A DNA stretch of 58,763 nt from CAYQEU01 sp964532005 (GTDB taxonomy: Bacteria; Patescibacteriota; Doudnabacteria; UBA920). A model generated the notes under the pieces. The model saw nothing but the letters and a program-made list of their open reading frames with translations, searched no databases and was not told where the DNA came from. Positions 22,650-32,090 of this stretch are shown here, piece after piece. Numbering within the stretch: the stretch's first letter is position 1; the number at the start of each line of letters is the position of its first letter. Location: positions 1 through 58,763 of the forward strand of contig CAZHER010000007.1 of NCBI GenBank assembly GCA_964532005.1, given 5' to 3'. Made by a program: the position numbers and the translations under genes.

Positions 22650-23504
22650 TTAAGCTGCGATCTTCATCCGCAGGTCGGAATTGTGTAGATACACATATCC
22701 GACACAGGTTGCTAAAGATGACAGAAAACTGGTCTTGTTCTTGCGCTTGGGATAGAACCGATGCACTTCGTCATACAGAATTTCGGCGACTTCATGCTGA
22801 TCTCGGGCGGCAATCCCCTTTTGTCTCATCAAGAACAGCACCAGCTCATACATCGCAAGATTACGGCGAACCGGAAGCACGATCCCGCGACGAGCGCGCC
22901 AGGCTGCAGCCATGGTCACATCGTTGCCAAGATCAAAAGACTCGTTGATGCGCTTTCGGTATTTTTCAACGATCAGAAGCGAAGGCAGATCGTAATCGTC
23001 CAATGCCACCAACTCTTCCATTAAATAGCCTAAGCTTCTCTCGCTGTCAGGACGACCGTTGCGGTTTCCGTAAGCATTTGCCCGTCCTTGACCGGTTAGG
23101 TCGGATGGGGCGAATTGGACAAACCCATGCTGTAGTCTGATATTCTTCTTCTCGGGATTGAAGTTGATAACCAGTTGGTTGGTATTTCTGAGCGCGTGCA
23201 TCAGATTGGCTTGAAAAACTTCATAAAACTCATCATGGGTGTGAGCTATGAAAATCGCGTAACAGCGGCGAACGGCGCGTTTGATCAATTCTTGCTGCTG
23301 ATCACCGCACAGATTAGCAGCCAAAATAAAAAGTACGCCGCTTTTGCCAATTATCCCCCGGCGCAGGGGTTTGGATTTGGGAATGACCTCAACACGAATA
23401 TTGAGATAGGTCTCATTTTCCATTTCGATTCTATCGTCTTCACATACCACCAAGACGATTTCCGAGCCTGGCTTCAGGCTGAACTTCGGTTCACCTTTCG
23501 GCAT
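22650..23504 (-). CDS. Orphan protein of unknown function, composition unlike neighbours
   Basis: The protein has 284 residues and I do not recognise a family. No signal peptide or membrane helix. The N-terminal half is alpha/beta with a possible nucleotide- or effector-binding core (SGVLFILAANLCGDQQQE, then RRCYAIFIAHTHDEFYE). The C-terminal half is helical and rich in Arg (MAAAWRARRGIVLPVRRNL). GC content and Arg codons (CGC, CGA) are higher than nearby, and the ATG has a textbook AGGAGG, which few genes here have. Both suggest acquisition by transfer. It is a single-gene unit with its own terminator and an antisense promoter at its 3' end. Confidence 0.6.
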   Translation of the reverse strand: MPKGEPKFSLKPGSEIVLVVCEDDRIEMENETYLNIRVEVIPKSKPLRRGIIGKSGVLFILAANLCGDQQQELIKRAVRRCYAIFIAHTHDEFYEVFQANLMHALRNTNQLVINFNPEKKNIRLQHGFVQFAPSDLTGQGRANAYGNRNGRPDSERSLGYLMEELVALDDYDLPSLLIVEKYRKRINESFDLGNDVTMAAAWRARRGIVLPVRRNLAMYELVLFLMRQKGIAARDQHEVAEILYDEVHRFYPKRKNKTSFLSSLATCVGYVYLHNSDLRMKIAA

Positions 23505-23613
23505 AATACAATCCTCCTAAAAAAACTAAACAAACCAGGGCACTCAACACTTCCTAAATTGGAAGATGTCCGTGTTCTTATAATATGCCACTAAGCGGAG
23601 AGGATTTCAAGCT

Positions 23614-24234
23614 CTAAAAATCTACGCCGAACTGGGCAAGAACACCTTCATAATAAGCATGCTTAACCATTTTCATTTCAGTCACTGTGTCACACAGTTT
23701 GAAAATCTTCGGATACTTTTCATGTCCAGTCATCATAATATGAGTATCAGGCGGCTTGGCATTTATCAAGTCTATGATATCCTGTTCGGTGAGCAAGCCT
23801 AAATCTACCGCTGAAAGAATTTCATCTAATATGATAAATTCATACTCCTGAGAGGCCAAGACCTTACGCGCCATTTCCAAGCCACGCAAAGCTTCACGTA
23901 TGTGCTGGTCTTTCTCTTTACGATCACCAAGAATACCCACAAAACCAGCACCGACTTGTTCGCAGTCAATTCTTCCCATACCACGTGGTGGCTTAATTGC
24001 GTTGAAAAATTCTATTTCGCTGGAAACGGGCCACTCGCCAGATTCAAGTCTCTCACCCTCTTTAGGCTTGGTCGCCTTCACAAATTGTAAAATAAATACG
24101 TTCAACCCGGCACCGGATGCTCGAACTGCTGAACCTATGGCAGCCGTGGTCTTACCCTTGCCGGCACCAATATTACACAAGACCAAACCCTTTTGGGTAA
24201 TTTCTACATTCTTTTTCTTTTTGGCAAAGGGCAT
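23614..24234 (-). CDS. cobO: Cob(I)yrinic acid a,c-diamide adenosyltransferase (CobO/BtuR type)
   Basis: The protein has 206 residues from MPFAKKKKN. A start inside nrdJ is possible but unneeded. The P-loop is GAGKGKTTAAIG. FIILDEILSAVDLGLL is the Walker B-like segment, and HIMMTGHEKYP completes the family pattern. It attaches the adenosyl group to a corrinoid, giving the coenzyme that NrdJ needs. It starts 11 bases after the nrdJ stop in the same operon. No corrinoid synthesis gene is in the window, so the substrate is probably scavenged. Confidence 0.88.
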   Translation of the reverse strand: MPFAKKKKNVEITQKGLVLCNIGAGKGKTTAAIGSAVRASGAGLNVFILQFVKATKPKEGERLESGEWPVSSEIEFFNAIKPPRGMGRIDCEQVGAGFVGILGDRKEKDQHIREALRGLEMARKVLASQEYEFIILDEILSAVDLGLLTEQDIIDLINAKPPDTHIMMTGHEKYPKIFKLCDTVTEMKMVKHAYYEGVLAQFGVDF

Positions 24235-24244
24235 TGACTTTGTA

Positions 24245-26929
24245 TTAGCCACACTTACTATAACCGCAGCTTTCACACTTCATGCATCCTTCAGCCATGA
24301 CCAACATTCCTCCGCAAGTTGCGCATACTGGCGCATTCCCTAGGTTAGCTATTGAAACCTTGGCTGCTTTTTTATAAACAAGTTCTGTACTGGTGGATTC
24401 AGTCGTAATAGTTTCTTTTATAGTCTCCATAACAGGATCGGATACCGAAGGAGCAATGGGTTGGTTCTCTACTTTTGGCTGAGATATAGCCTGATCTGCA
24501 TTTTTTATTCCAGGTTCCAAAGCAAGCTCCAACTGGTCATTCCTTTTAATATGCTTATCCAAAATTTTTCCTATTGCATCTGGCAAGGAGTACACTGCTT
24601 GCCCGTCTGCAAAAGATACGTCCGGTCCCCGAATACCCTTAACTTGGTCAATAATCTCCTCTATGGCAACGTTGGATCGGAGAGCCAAAGAAATCAGACG
24701 AGTGATTGCTTCGGTTTGTGCCCCAAAGAACCCGCCGGATTTACCTAAAGAAGCAAATACTTCGAACGGTCCTGTATTGTCTTCATTGATTGTTACATAA
24801 AGATTACCGTAAGCGGTTTTCATTTGATAAGTCATACCTTGCATAACAGGAGTGCGTTCGCGAGGAGCGATCTTAAATTGGATATTTCCGCCGGCAACAG
24901 ACATTACTTCCTGAACTTCGGAAACTTTTTCAGATTGACCTGTTTCTTGTTTGGCTACTTGGTCTGCGGCATCCTTCCCCAACTTGCTCGAATCCACAGC
25001 CAGGACTTGTTCGTCGCGAGATCCGTCTCGGTAAATAGTTCCGCCTTTGCAACCCAAATCATACATTAACTCGTAGAGCTTTTTGGTTTGTTCAATTGTG
25101 TAGTCTTCTGGGGCATTGCAGGTTTTGGAAATTGCACTATCCATCCATCTTTGCACAGCCGCTTGAACCCGAACGTGCTCTTCTGGCTGAAGCTCCATAG
25201 CAGTAGCAAAATAGTTTGGGAGTTCTTGCCCTGGATTTGCATCCAACCAATCTTTGGCCAGTTTGATATGCTCTTGATGTACGCCCAATCGACTCTTTCT
25301 AAAATAGGTCCAGGAGAAAAATGGTTCGATGCCGGTGGAAGTTCCAACCATTGTCCCAACAGTTCCGGTTGGAGCTTGGGTCAAAATGGTAACGTTGCGA
25401 ATTCCGTACTGATGAACCAAGTTTTGAATATATTCCGGCATGTTTTGCATAAACCCGGACTGCAAAAACTTTTCTGCTTCAAAGCGAGGGAAAGCTCCCT
25501 TTTCCCGAGCCAGCTCAACTGAGGTTTCATAAGCTGTGACTGCAATAAACTGGTAAAGCTTATCGATAAAATCTACTGCTTCTTCACTGCCGTAACGAAT
25601 GCCGAGACGAATCAGCATTTCGGCTAAACCTATAGTTCCCATGCCAATACGGCGCTCGCTCATTTGTTGGGTGCGGTTCTCTTCGAAAAAGTATGGAGTG
25701 GCGTCTATGACATTGTCTTGAAAACGAACTGCGTGCTGGACTGTGGTTTTCAAACTGTTCCAATCAACGTCATTCCCTTCAGAATTCAAATGACGAGCCA
25801 AGTTGACATGACCCAAATTACAAACTCCCCAAGCTGGCAAAGGCTGTTCGCCGCAAGGGTTGGTACATTGAAGCTGGGCATAGTAGCCGGAATTGGAATA
25901 ATGGTTTGCGCGGTCGATAAAGTACACGCCTGGTTCAGCGCTGGACCATGCCGAAGAAATTATATTATCCCAAATATCACGGGCAGGCATTGTTTTATGA
26001 GTAATAACATTACCTCCCAAAGCGCGCCACGCTTTTAAATCGCCATTCCAATGTTCCGAATAGAGTGGGTCGGAAGTGTCTGGGAAAACCAAATCCCAAG
26101 CTGTGTCGTTTTTTACCGCTTCCATGAAGTCGTCGGTAACACCAACAGAAATATTAGCATTGGTAATTTTGCCAGCTTCTTTTTTGGCATTAATAAAATC
26201 AACTACATCTGGGTGCCAAACATTTAAGATAAGCATCAAAGCACCGCGGCGGCTACCACCTTGTTCAATAAGCCCTGTTACAAAAGAATATAACGAAGCC
26301 CAGGATACCGAACCGCTAGACCTGCCGTTCACACCTTTAACGTAAGCGTATCGGGGCCGCAGTGATGAAACATTAATACCGACTCCGCCGCCGCGAGACA
26401 TGATTTCGGCCATCTGGCTCAAAGTATTGATAATTCCACCACGGCTGTCTTTTGGTGAAGGGATAACATAGCAGTTATAAAAAGTTAAGTTTTGTCCGGT
26501 TCCAGCTCCGGTATAAATTCGTCCCCCGGGAACATATTTCCAGTCATCCATTACAGCGCGGAATTTTTCTTCCCACTCTGCTTTTTTTTCCTCGGTCTTC
26601 TCTACACTGGCAATATGTTTAGCAATGCGTTCAAACATTTGTTCTGGAACTGTTTCCAAAGGCTTGTCCACATTCTCTATTGTCCGAGTTTCAATCATGC
26701 CGTCGCGCAGCTTGACCTGGACTTCTTTGGTTTGATCGTTGATCGATTCCACTGTACCAATTTCACGCTGACCGGTTTTAAGGTTTACACAAACGACCAC
26801 AGTATCTCCTACTGCCAAAGTTTCTTTCTTGCCGTCTTTAATAGCATAGCGGTCTAAAAAGATTTTTTCTCCCAATTCAGAAAGAGCGTTCTTGCTGCGG
26901 GTTTGTAGGTTTTCGTGGATTTGCGACAT
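24245..26929 (-). CDS. nrdJ: Class II (adenosylcobalamin-dependent) ribonucleotide reductase
   Basis: The protein has 894 residues. Residues 1-90 form a small beta-rich N-terminal domain. The reductase barrel follows with LTFYNCYVIPSP, GGGVGINVSSLRP, the active-site NPCGEQPLPAWGVCNLG and the APTGTVGTMVGTSTGIEP loop. A C-terminal zinc ribbon (CATCGGMLVMAEGCMKCESC) and Cys-rich end (YSKCG) supply reducing thiols. It makes deoxynucleotides independently of oxygen. It is encoded with its repressor nrdR upstream and the cofactor-maturing cobO downstream. Confidence 0.97.
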   Translation of the reverse strand: MSQIHENLQTRSKNALSELGEKIFLDRYAIKDGKKETLAVGDTVVVCVNLKTGQREIGTVESINDQTKEVQVKLRDGMIETRTIENVDKPLETVPEQMFERIAKHIASVEKTEEKKAEWEEKFRAVMDDWKYVPGGRIYTGAGTGQNLTFYNCYVIPSPKDSRGGIINTLSQMAEIMSRGGGVGINVSSLRPRYAYVKGVNGRSSGSVSWASLYSFVTGLIEQGGSRRGALMLILNVWHPDVVDFINAKKEAGKITNANISVGVTDDFMEAVKNDTAWDLVFPDTSDPLYSEHWNGDLKAWRALGGNVITHKTMPARDIWDNIISSAWSSAEPGVYFIDRANHYSNSGYYAQLQCTNPCGEQPLPAWGVCNLGHVNLARHLNSEGNDVDWNSLKTTVQHAVRFQDNVIDATPYFFEENRTQQMSERRIGMGTIGLAEMLIRLGIRYGSEEAVDFIDKLYQFIAVTAYETSVELAREKGAFPRFEAEKFLQSGFMQNMPEYIQNLVHQYGIRNVTILTQAPTGTVGTMVGTSTGIEPFFSWTYFRKSRLGVHQEHIKLAKDWLDANPGQELPNYFATAMELQPEEHVRVQAAVQRWMDSAISKTCNAPEDYTIEQTKKLYELMYDLGCKGGTIYRDGSRDEQVLAVDSSKLGKDAADQVAKQETGQSEKVSEVQEVMSVAGGNIQFKIAPRERTPVMQGMTYQMKTAYGNLYVTINEDNTGPFEVFASLGKSGGFFGAQTEAITRLISLALRSNVAIEEIIDQVKGIRGPDVSFADGQAVYSLPDAIGKILDKHIKRNDQLELALEPGIKNADQAISQPKVENQPIAPSVSDPVMETIKETITTESTSTELVYKKAAKVSIANLGNAPVCATCGGMLVMAEGCMKCESCGYSKCG

Positions 26930-26972
26930 TGTTGTTTAATTTTTAATTAATTTATTATTGTTATTTGATTTC

Positions 26973-27419
26973 TTATAATTTTTGGAGAGCTTTTTTAAAC
27001 TCATCAACATCTTCGAACTGTCGGTAGACGCTGGCGAACCGGATATAAGCGACTTTATCTATCTTTTTGATTTGTTTCATTACAAACTCCCCAATATCTG
27101 CACTTTCTATTTCTCCGCCACTTGCTTTTTTCTGAATGTCCTGTTCTACTGCGGAAATAATTTTTCTGAATGTCTGGTCAGTATGCTCTCTTTTCTCAAA
27201 AGCTCTTTGTATTCCCCGCTCCAACTTCTCCCTCGAATAGGCCTGCCTACTGCCGTCATGCTTTATGACAACCAAATCGAGAATTTCAATTTCTTCGTAA
27301 GTTGAAAATCTAAAGCTGCATTTATCGCATTCTCTTCTTCTCCGAATAGCTGTTCCCTCCTCAACCGGCCTGGAGTCTAGCACTTTAGTATCTGAATTTT
27401 GGCAATTTGGACAGCGCAT
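26973..27419 (-). CDS. nrdR: Transcriptional repressor NrdR
   Basis: The protein has 148 residues. A zinc ribbon (MRCPNCQNSDTKVLDSRP, then RRRECDKCSFRFSTYE) is followed by an ATP-cone domain (VIKHDGSRQAYSREKLERGI). It represses ribonucleotide reductase genes by binding paired NrdR boxes when dATP is high. Two such boxes lie in its own promoter (27534-27581). It is first in the nrdR-nrdJ-cobO unit. Confidence 0.97.
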   Translation of the reverse strand: MRCPNCQNSDTKVLDSRPVEEGTAIRRRRECDKCSFRFSTYEEIEILDLVVIKHDGSRQAYSREKLERGIQRAFEKREHTDQTFRKIISAVEQDIQKKASGGEIESADIGEFVMKQIKKIDKVAYIRFASVYRQFEDVDEFKKALQKL

Positions 27420-27533
27420 TAAATAAGGCGATAATTACTTACTTTATCGAAAATTATTGAAAACCTATGGAATCTCTTAGGATTTTGGGGGTTTGTTTTT
27501 GTTTCTTTGCCTGCGGAGGCCTAACCTGTAAAA

Positions 27534-27581
27534 ATACTATATCTAGTATCTCACTCTCTTATTATATACTATATCTAGTGT
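27534..27581 (-). promoter_or_regulatory. Tandem NrdR boxes
   Basis: ATACTATATCTAGTAT (27534-27549) and ATACTATATCTAGTGT (27566-27581) have starts 32 bases apart, three helical turns. Each fits the ACACTATATATAGTGT-like NrdR consensus. One lies in the promoter spacer, the other just after the start site. Confidence 0.88.
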
Positions 27582-27589
27582 TTCGTCAA
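27561..27589 (-). promoter_or_regulatory. Promoter of nrdR-nrdJ-cobO
   Basis: TTGACG (27584-27589), 17-base spacer, TATAAT (27561-27566) on the minus strand, giving a start near 27553 and a 130-base leader. Box 2 fills the spacer. The rest of the leader (27420-27533) holds a short GCCT / AGGC hairpin and nothing else I can identify. Confidence 0.8.
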
Positions 27590-27659
27590 TGCCTCTTATT
27601 TGTGAGGAATTTTGTTTTCAGGGTAATTTTAGAGCTGGGTTATCCACAAAAATCTAAAA

Positions 27660-29081
27660 TTAGCCAAGCCATTTTTTGATATAAGCTTTGGTATTGAACT
27701 TTGAGTTACAGCCATTGGCATTCATGTACCGAATTTGTCCGAAAATAGAACGTTCAAACCAAGCCCGATCGTGCACTCCCCCAATAGACCAAGCAATGCC
27801 GGCATAGCCGTTTGGGTCTCGGCCATCTAGCTCATACTTATCATTCAAATAAATAGCAATTTCCATGGCATCTTCCGGGGTCTTGGTCCACTCAAGGATT
27901 TTCTTAGCCCAATACATCCGTAAATAGCCGTGCATCTTGCCTGTGTTAACCATTTCTAGTTGTGCCGCATTCCATAAATCTTCATGGGTCTTTCCCTGCT
28001 CAAACTCTTTTTTCGTGTAGATATATTCTCTGGGATCGCTGGCGTGCCTGGCATGAGTTTTCTTAGCCCAGTCCGGAAAACCATGCACGTTGTCGTAGTC
28101 GCGATTATAAAAACAAAAATTATCGGATAGTTCCCTGCGTACTATTAGCTCTTCTAGAAAAGCGGCAGCATGGTCTGAAATAGATAATGACTTATTTAAA
28201 TCGACTCTAGCTTTATTTTTTGCATTACTTAACAATTCTTCGACCGGTTGTCCGACATACTGTACTACTTCAAAAGCAATTCGTTGTGGACTTAGTATTC
28301 CATAATGCAGGTATGGCGACAACCCAGACTGGGCATTGGCATTTGGGTCATTGCGCTGGTCTCCATAGGAGGACAGTCCTTTGTGTAAAAAAGATTGCAA
28401 AAAAGTATGAGCGGTTTTGTGGTCTGGTTTTATCCAGTTCACAGGCTTTACTTTAGAATCTACGGACTTGTCTTTTGCCAACATAGACCAATTTATTTTT
28501 GGAACTGCACCTGAATAAATATAGGAATGTTTTTTAAGCTTTGGGATTGCAGTTAAATACTCTGGTAGTAGTCTATGCAACTTAGGGCGCAAAGTATAAG
28601 CGCCAAACTCTTGTTTTTTTGAAGCAATCCAGCACGGAACAATATTATGTGCATCCACTCCATACATTGGAATGACAACGTTTTTCCTTACATAGTCAAC
28701 CCATTTTCTTGGCAAATGCAAAGGGGAAAAATCTGTCACCAAAGCCCCTGCCTTATATTTCTTAGTAAATTTAACTATGTCTTTTTCGGTACTATTGCCG
28801 CTTACCAAAAAGAAAGGTATTTGCTTTTTATTCAGTTCAGTAGAAACACTTTTCAGAGCACCCAATTTAAAAAGATGCTGGCGTAATCCTCCTCCCAGAA
28901 AGCCAGGAGCCAAATTATATACAACTAATAGAGGAACTTTGTGTTCTATGGCTAAATTCTGGGCATATACAAGAGCCCAGTTATCCTCAGCTCGAATATC
29001 GCGATTCATCCAGTACAGTACCGGACCACTTTGGTACTCTGGTTTATTGAGCTTTAATACCCTATTTTCATGAATGATCAT
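27660..29081 (-). CDS. Class II CPD photolyase
   Basis: The protein has 473 residues. The antenna/Rossmann half starts SGPVLYWMNRDIRAEDNWAL. The FAD domain carries class II signatures: FLEELIVRRELSDNFCFYN, LWNAAQLEMVNTGKMHGYLR, MYWAKKILEW, and LDGRDPNGYAGIAWSIGG. It repairs cyclobutane pyrimidine dimers with blue light. A TGA-TATAAT extended -10 box ends 6 bases before the ATG, so the mRNA should be leaderless. That promoter overlaps the T-run of the preceding terminator. Confidence 0.95.
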   Translation of the reverse strand: MIIHENRVLKLNKPEYQSGPVLYWMNRDIRAEDNWALVYAQNLAIEHKVPLLVVYNLAPGFLGGGLRQHLFKLGALKSVSTELNKKQIPFFLVSGNSTEKDIVKFTKKYKAGALVTDFSPLHLPRKWVDYVRKNVVIPMYGVDAHNIVPCWIASKKQEFGAYTLRPKLHRLLPEYLTAIPKLKKHSYIYSGAVPKINWSMLAKDKSVDSKVKPVNWIKPDHKTAHTFLQSFLHKGLSSYGDQRNDPNANAQSGLSPYLHYGILSPQRIAFEVVQYVGQPVEELLSNAKNKARVDLNKSLSISDHAAAFLEELIVRRELSDNFCFYNRDYDNVHGFPDWAKKTHARHASDPREYIYTKKEFEQGKTHEDLWNAAQLEMVNTGKMHGYLRMYWAKKILEWTKTPEDAMEIAIYLNDKYELDGRDPNGYAGIAWSIGGVHDRAWFERSIFGQIRYMNANGCNSKFNTKAYIKKWLG

Positions 29082-29094
29082 AGCGATATTATAT

Positions 29095-29122
29095 CAAAAA
29101 AACTCCCCCACTTGGGGGAGTT
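29095..29122 (-). terminator. Terminator of the split dikinase operon
   Basis: AACTCCCCC / GGGGGAGTT with a 4-base loop; T7 follows on the minus strand. Confidence 0.9.
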
Positions 29123-29125
29123 AAA

Positions 29126-30604
29126 CTATTTAATTTTTTTTACCGTACCTCTGTTGGCGTCCACTTCCACTAAGTCGCCATCCTTTAAAACTTGGGTTGC
29201 TATTTTTGTGCCAATAACACATGGGGTTCTTAATTCTCTCGATACTATAGCCGCATGGGAAGTAATTCCACCTTGTTCCGTGACAATGGCAGCTGCTTTC
29301 TTCATAGCTGGTACGATGTCTGGATTAGTTGCGATGCTAACTAAAATATCTCCTTTTTTCATTTTCTTCATGTCAGAGGCAGAGTTGATTATCCGAACCA
29401 CACCTTTTGCTTTGCCCACGCAAGCCGTTTCTCCATTTATTTCGTTTACATCCTTTACTTTTTCTTTCTTTATGGCTCTCTTTTCAATTTTTTTGGCACT
29501 AGACCCAAGATACAGCAAGTCAGTACCTTTGTTAGCATAGTAAACACAATATTTTATTCTTTGTTTTAATTCTGATTTTAACGTTGCAGAAACACCTTTT
29601 AACAAAGATTGCCGAACCTCCTTAGGAAACATAAACCTTGCCATGGTTGGAGTTATGTTCAAACGTTTTGCCAATTCACCAAACATAAACTGCATTTGAT
29701 AAGACCAAAATATTTGCGCATCTCTACGATATAACTTGGTTACCGCAAATTCAGCATAAATATTAAAAATATCAATTTGTTTTTTTGATAATTTTAACTT
29801 TTTAAATAGATGGGCGCGTTGTTTGATGGTGCTATTAAAAATTTGACTTTCTTTTTTTAATAAAGCTACAGGATTATCCTTAAACTTTCTGATTTCATCC
29901 AAGTAATAGCGTTTATCGTAAACTCCATCTTTACCTATCCACAAATATTTCAAATAAAAATATTTTTTGAGATGTATCTCTAATGCTTGTTCTAATTTGG
30001 CTTTTTTGCTTTTCAATGACACCAGACTAAGAAAAGATTCGTGTTCTTGTTGAACAATGCTTTTTTCCGGATAAGTGCTCAAGGTTACCAAGGTTGAATT
30101 AACCATATCCTCATCGACTTGCAAACGCAAAATGGATTTTAGATAGTTGGTAAAATTGCCGTAAAACATATCTACTGCGTTTGGCAACCAACCCCAAGTG
30201 TATAGGGTGGTATGAAGGTCGTCCAAATCCATATATAGTTTAGCTAATTCTCTATTGCTATATTTACTTAGTTTCGTAGGGTCTAGCTGTTTGCTTTTTT
30301 TCTTGAGTAAATCTGAGTATTTGCGTATGTTGTTATTTACACGAAAACCAAACGCAGGTGTGGTAATTATTTTCTTCAGTAGGTATTTTGCAAAATCATC
30401 AGCATCTTGGCGACCGTAGTAAAACTTCAAATTTAAACCTTTATACACTGACAGTATTTTTTTGTAATTTCTACCGCAGGCTTTACTTAAATCATTAACA
30501 AAAGAAGATAACCAGATCTGCGAAAATTGAAAATCTATGTCAGGAATATCTTCGGCGATAATCCACTCATCTTTTTCATATAAATATTTTGCTTTCATGA
30601 TCAT
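29126..30604 (-). CDS. Phosphohistidine-domain protein A with unknown substrate domain (PEP synthase/rifampin phosphotransferase-like)
   Basis: The protein has 492 residues. The last 90 or so form the swivelling phosphohistidine domain of PEP-utilising enzymes (KGDILVSIATNPDIVPAMKK, then the His-bearing GGITSHAAIVSRELRTPCVIG). The first 390 residues are helical, rich in Lys and Tyr, and are not the PEP/pyruvate TIM barrel. They match protein B (30601) in layout: an N-terminal Trp-Ile-x-x-x-x-x-x-Pro start, a Tyr-rich middle and an LFKKL/LFHNL helix. The frame overlaps protein B by 4 bases. Without its own ATP site it must take phosphate from a partner, most simply the ATP-grasp protein at 32091. 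The substrate is unknown. Confidence 0.8.
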   Translation of the reverse strand: MIMKAKYLYEKDEWIIAEDIPDIDFQFSQIWLSSFVNDLSKACGRNYKKILSVYKGLNLKFYYGRQDADDFAKYLLKKIITTPAFGFRVNNNIRKYSDLLKKKSKQLDPTKLSKYSNRELAKLYMDLDDLHTTLYTWGWLPNAVDMFYGNFTNYLKSILRLQVDEDMVNSTLVTLSTYPEKSIVQQEHESFLSLVSLKSKKAKLEQALEIHLKKYFYLKYLWIGKDGVYDKRYYLDEIRKFKDNPVALLKKESQIFNSTIKQRAHLFKKLKLSKKQIDIFNIYAEFAVTKLYRRDAQIFWSYQMQFMFGELAKRLNITPTMARFMFPKEVRQSLLKGVSATLKSELKQRIKYCVYYANKGTDLLYLGSSAKKIEKRAIKKEKVKDVNEINGETACVGKAKGVVRIINSASDMKKMKKGDILVSIATNPDIVPAMKKAAAIVTEQGGITSHAAIVSRELRTPCVIGTKIATQVLKDGDLVEVDANRGTVKKIK

Positions 30605-32088
30605 TTTGTTAATTTTTTAATTATCCCTTCAGCTGCATCAACTTCTATTACATCGCCGTCCTTTAATATTTCATCGATTTTCTCTACCCCGACTATTGTG
30701 GGAATTCTCAGTTCCCTGGCTACTATAGCAGTGTGGCAAGTTAGGCCACCGGCAGCAGAAATCATGGCAGCAGACATTTTCATGGCAGGTACTAAGTTAG
30801 GATTGGTATTATGAGATACTAATATATCTCCTTTTTTCATCTTTTCCATATCCTCGGGAATATTAACAATTTTAACTACCCCTCGCACCTGTCCTGGAAA
30901 AGCACAGGTACCCATAAATTCTCTAGCGGCCGTTTTCTTTTTAGACTCAAATTGTATCTTATCAAGAAATCTTTTAACTCTCTCTCCTACATAATAAATA
31001 TATCTTGTTTTAGTAACATATCCAATTGATTGCTTTAACCTTCCATTTAAATGCTCTATATTAACCCTATTATGGTTTTCTAATAAATCGAATATTTCCC
31101 ACCAATTCATGGCTCTTACCTGATCTAAACTCATACTATACCTTCTACCTATTTCTTTAAAAAGCGGTTCATAACAATACATTGCATAATAAACCCCTTC
31201 TTTTCTGTAATCTTTAATGTACACCAATTCTTGAGCCATTTTAATAAGAAGTTTTTCCTGCTTAGTAAAATTTAAATTATGGAATAATTGCTTTTGCCTT
31301 TTAACCAAATCGTAATCATTTTGTTTAAACTCCTTTAACAAAGTATTTGCACTTTTTTTCCCGTTGCGTAAGGCTTTGGCTCTATCTAAAAAATAATCTA
31401 AACTGAACGCTGGGCCTTTATATTGATAGTTAATCCATTCATATTTCTTGGCGTGATTGACTAATTGTTTGTACGTGCCTTTGTTAATGATTATGTTTAA
31501 TAATCCTATTTCTTCTTTTTTTAAAATGCTTTTTTTGCTTGGTGGTGGAGTAGATAAATCACTAAAAACTACCGATGGTATTAAATTCAAATTTTGAAAT
31601 TTTATTCTATGAGCAATTACATCATAAATTCCCTTAGTTACTCTTTCTTTATGAGCATCGGCATAGAATGATACAGAAGTCCCATACCCTTGTGCGATTC
31701 TATGCCAATGCAATGGAGCACGGAATGCATTCGCCAATTGATAGTTTGTCATCGATTGGAATTTTTTTTTGTATAGTTTTTTACATTCAACAAATAAATT
31801 TTTAGTGTAATATTCAATATCTTTAATTACTGTTAAAGCCCATTGGGGATCTGTTAACATTTTTTGAGCCAGATATTCAGACTGTCCATCAAATTCTTCC
31901 CTAACATAGCACATTTTGCTTAAATCCTTCTCGAACCAAGTAAAATATTGCTTTACCTTGTCACCCAAACCAACCCTTGGGTATTCTTGAACCATAAACT
32001 GTAAATTAATACTCATCATAAACTGAGTATTTTGGGGAATTGTTTCGACAATAAACCACTTTCTTTTATTATCTATATCTTTTACCAT
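30601..32088 (-). CDS. Phosphohistidine-domain protein B, paralogue of A
   Basis: The protein has 495 residues with the same plan as its neighbour. A 390-residue helical domain of unknown fold begins KRKWFIVETIPQNTQF. It is followed by a phosphohistidine domain (KGDILVSHNTNPNLVPAMKM, catalytic His in GGLTCHTAIVARELRIPTIVG). Sequence identity to A is high only in the His domain; the large domains have diverged, which suggests different substrates or a heteromeric enzyme. It starts 2 bases after the ATP-grasp gene stop (TAA-at-ATG). No signal or membrane segments. Confidence 0.8.
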   Translation of the reverse strand: MVKDIDNKRKWFIVETIPQNTQFMMSINLQFMVQEYPRVGLGDKVKQYFTWFEKDLSKMCYVREEFDGQSEYLAQKMLTDPQWALTVIKDIEYYTKNLFVECKKLYKKKFQSMTNYQLANAFRAPLHWHRIAQGYGTSVSFYADAHKERVTKGIYDVIAHRIKFQNLNLIPSVVFSDLSTPPPSKKSILKKEEIGLLNIIINKGTYKQLVNHAKKYEWINYQYKGPAFSLDYFLDRAKALRNGKKSANTLLKEFKQNDYDLVKRQKQLFHNLNFTKQEKLLIKMAQELVYIKDYRKEGVYYAMYCYEPLFKEIGRRYSMSLDQVRAMNWWEIFDLLENHNRVNIEHLNGRLKQSIGYVTKTRYIYYVGERVKRFLDKIQFESKKKTAAREFMGTCAFPGQVRGVVKIVNIPEDMEKMKKGDILVSHNTNPNLVPAMKMSAAMISAAGGLTCHTAIVARELRIPTIVGVEKIDEILKDGDVIEVDAAEGIIKKLTK

Positions 32089-32090
32089 AT

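Noticed and set aside
22475..22948. 157-codon plus-strand frame
   Set aside because: It runs antisense through the 3' half of the 284-residue gene, is Arg/Cys-rich with no known motifs and begins upstream of the local promoter.
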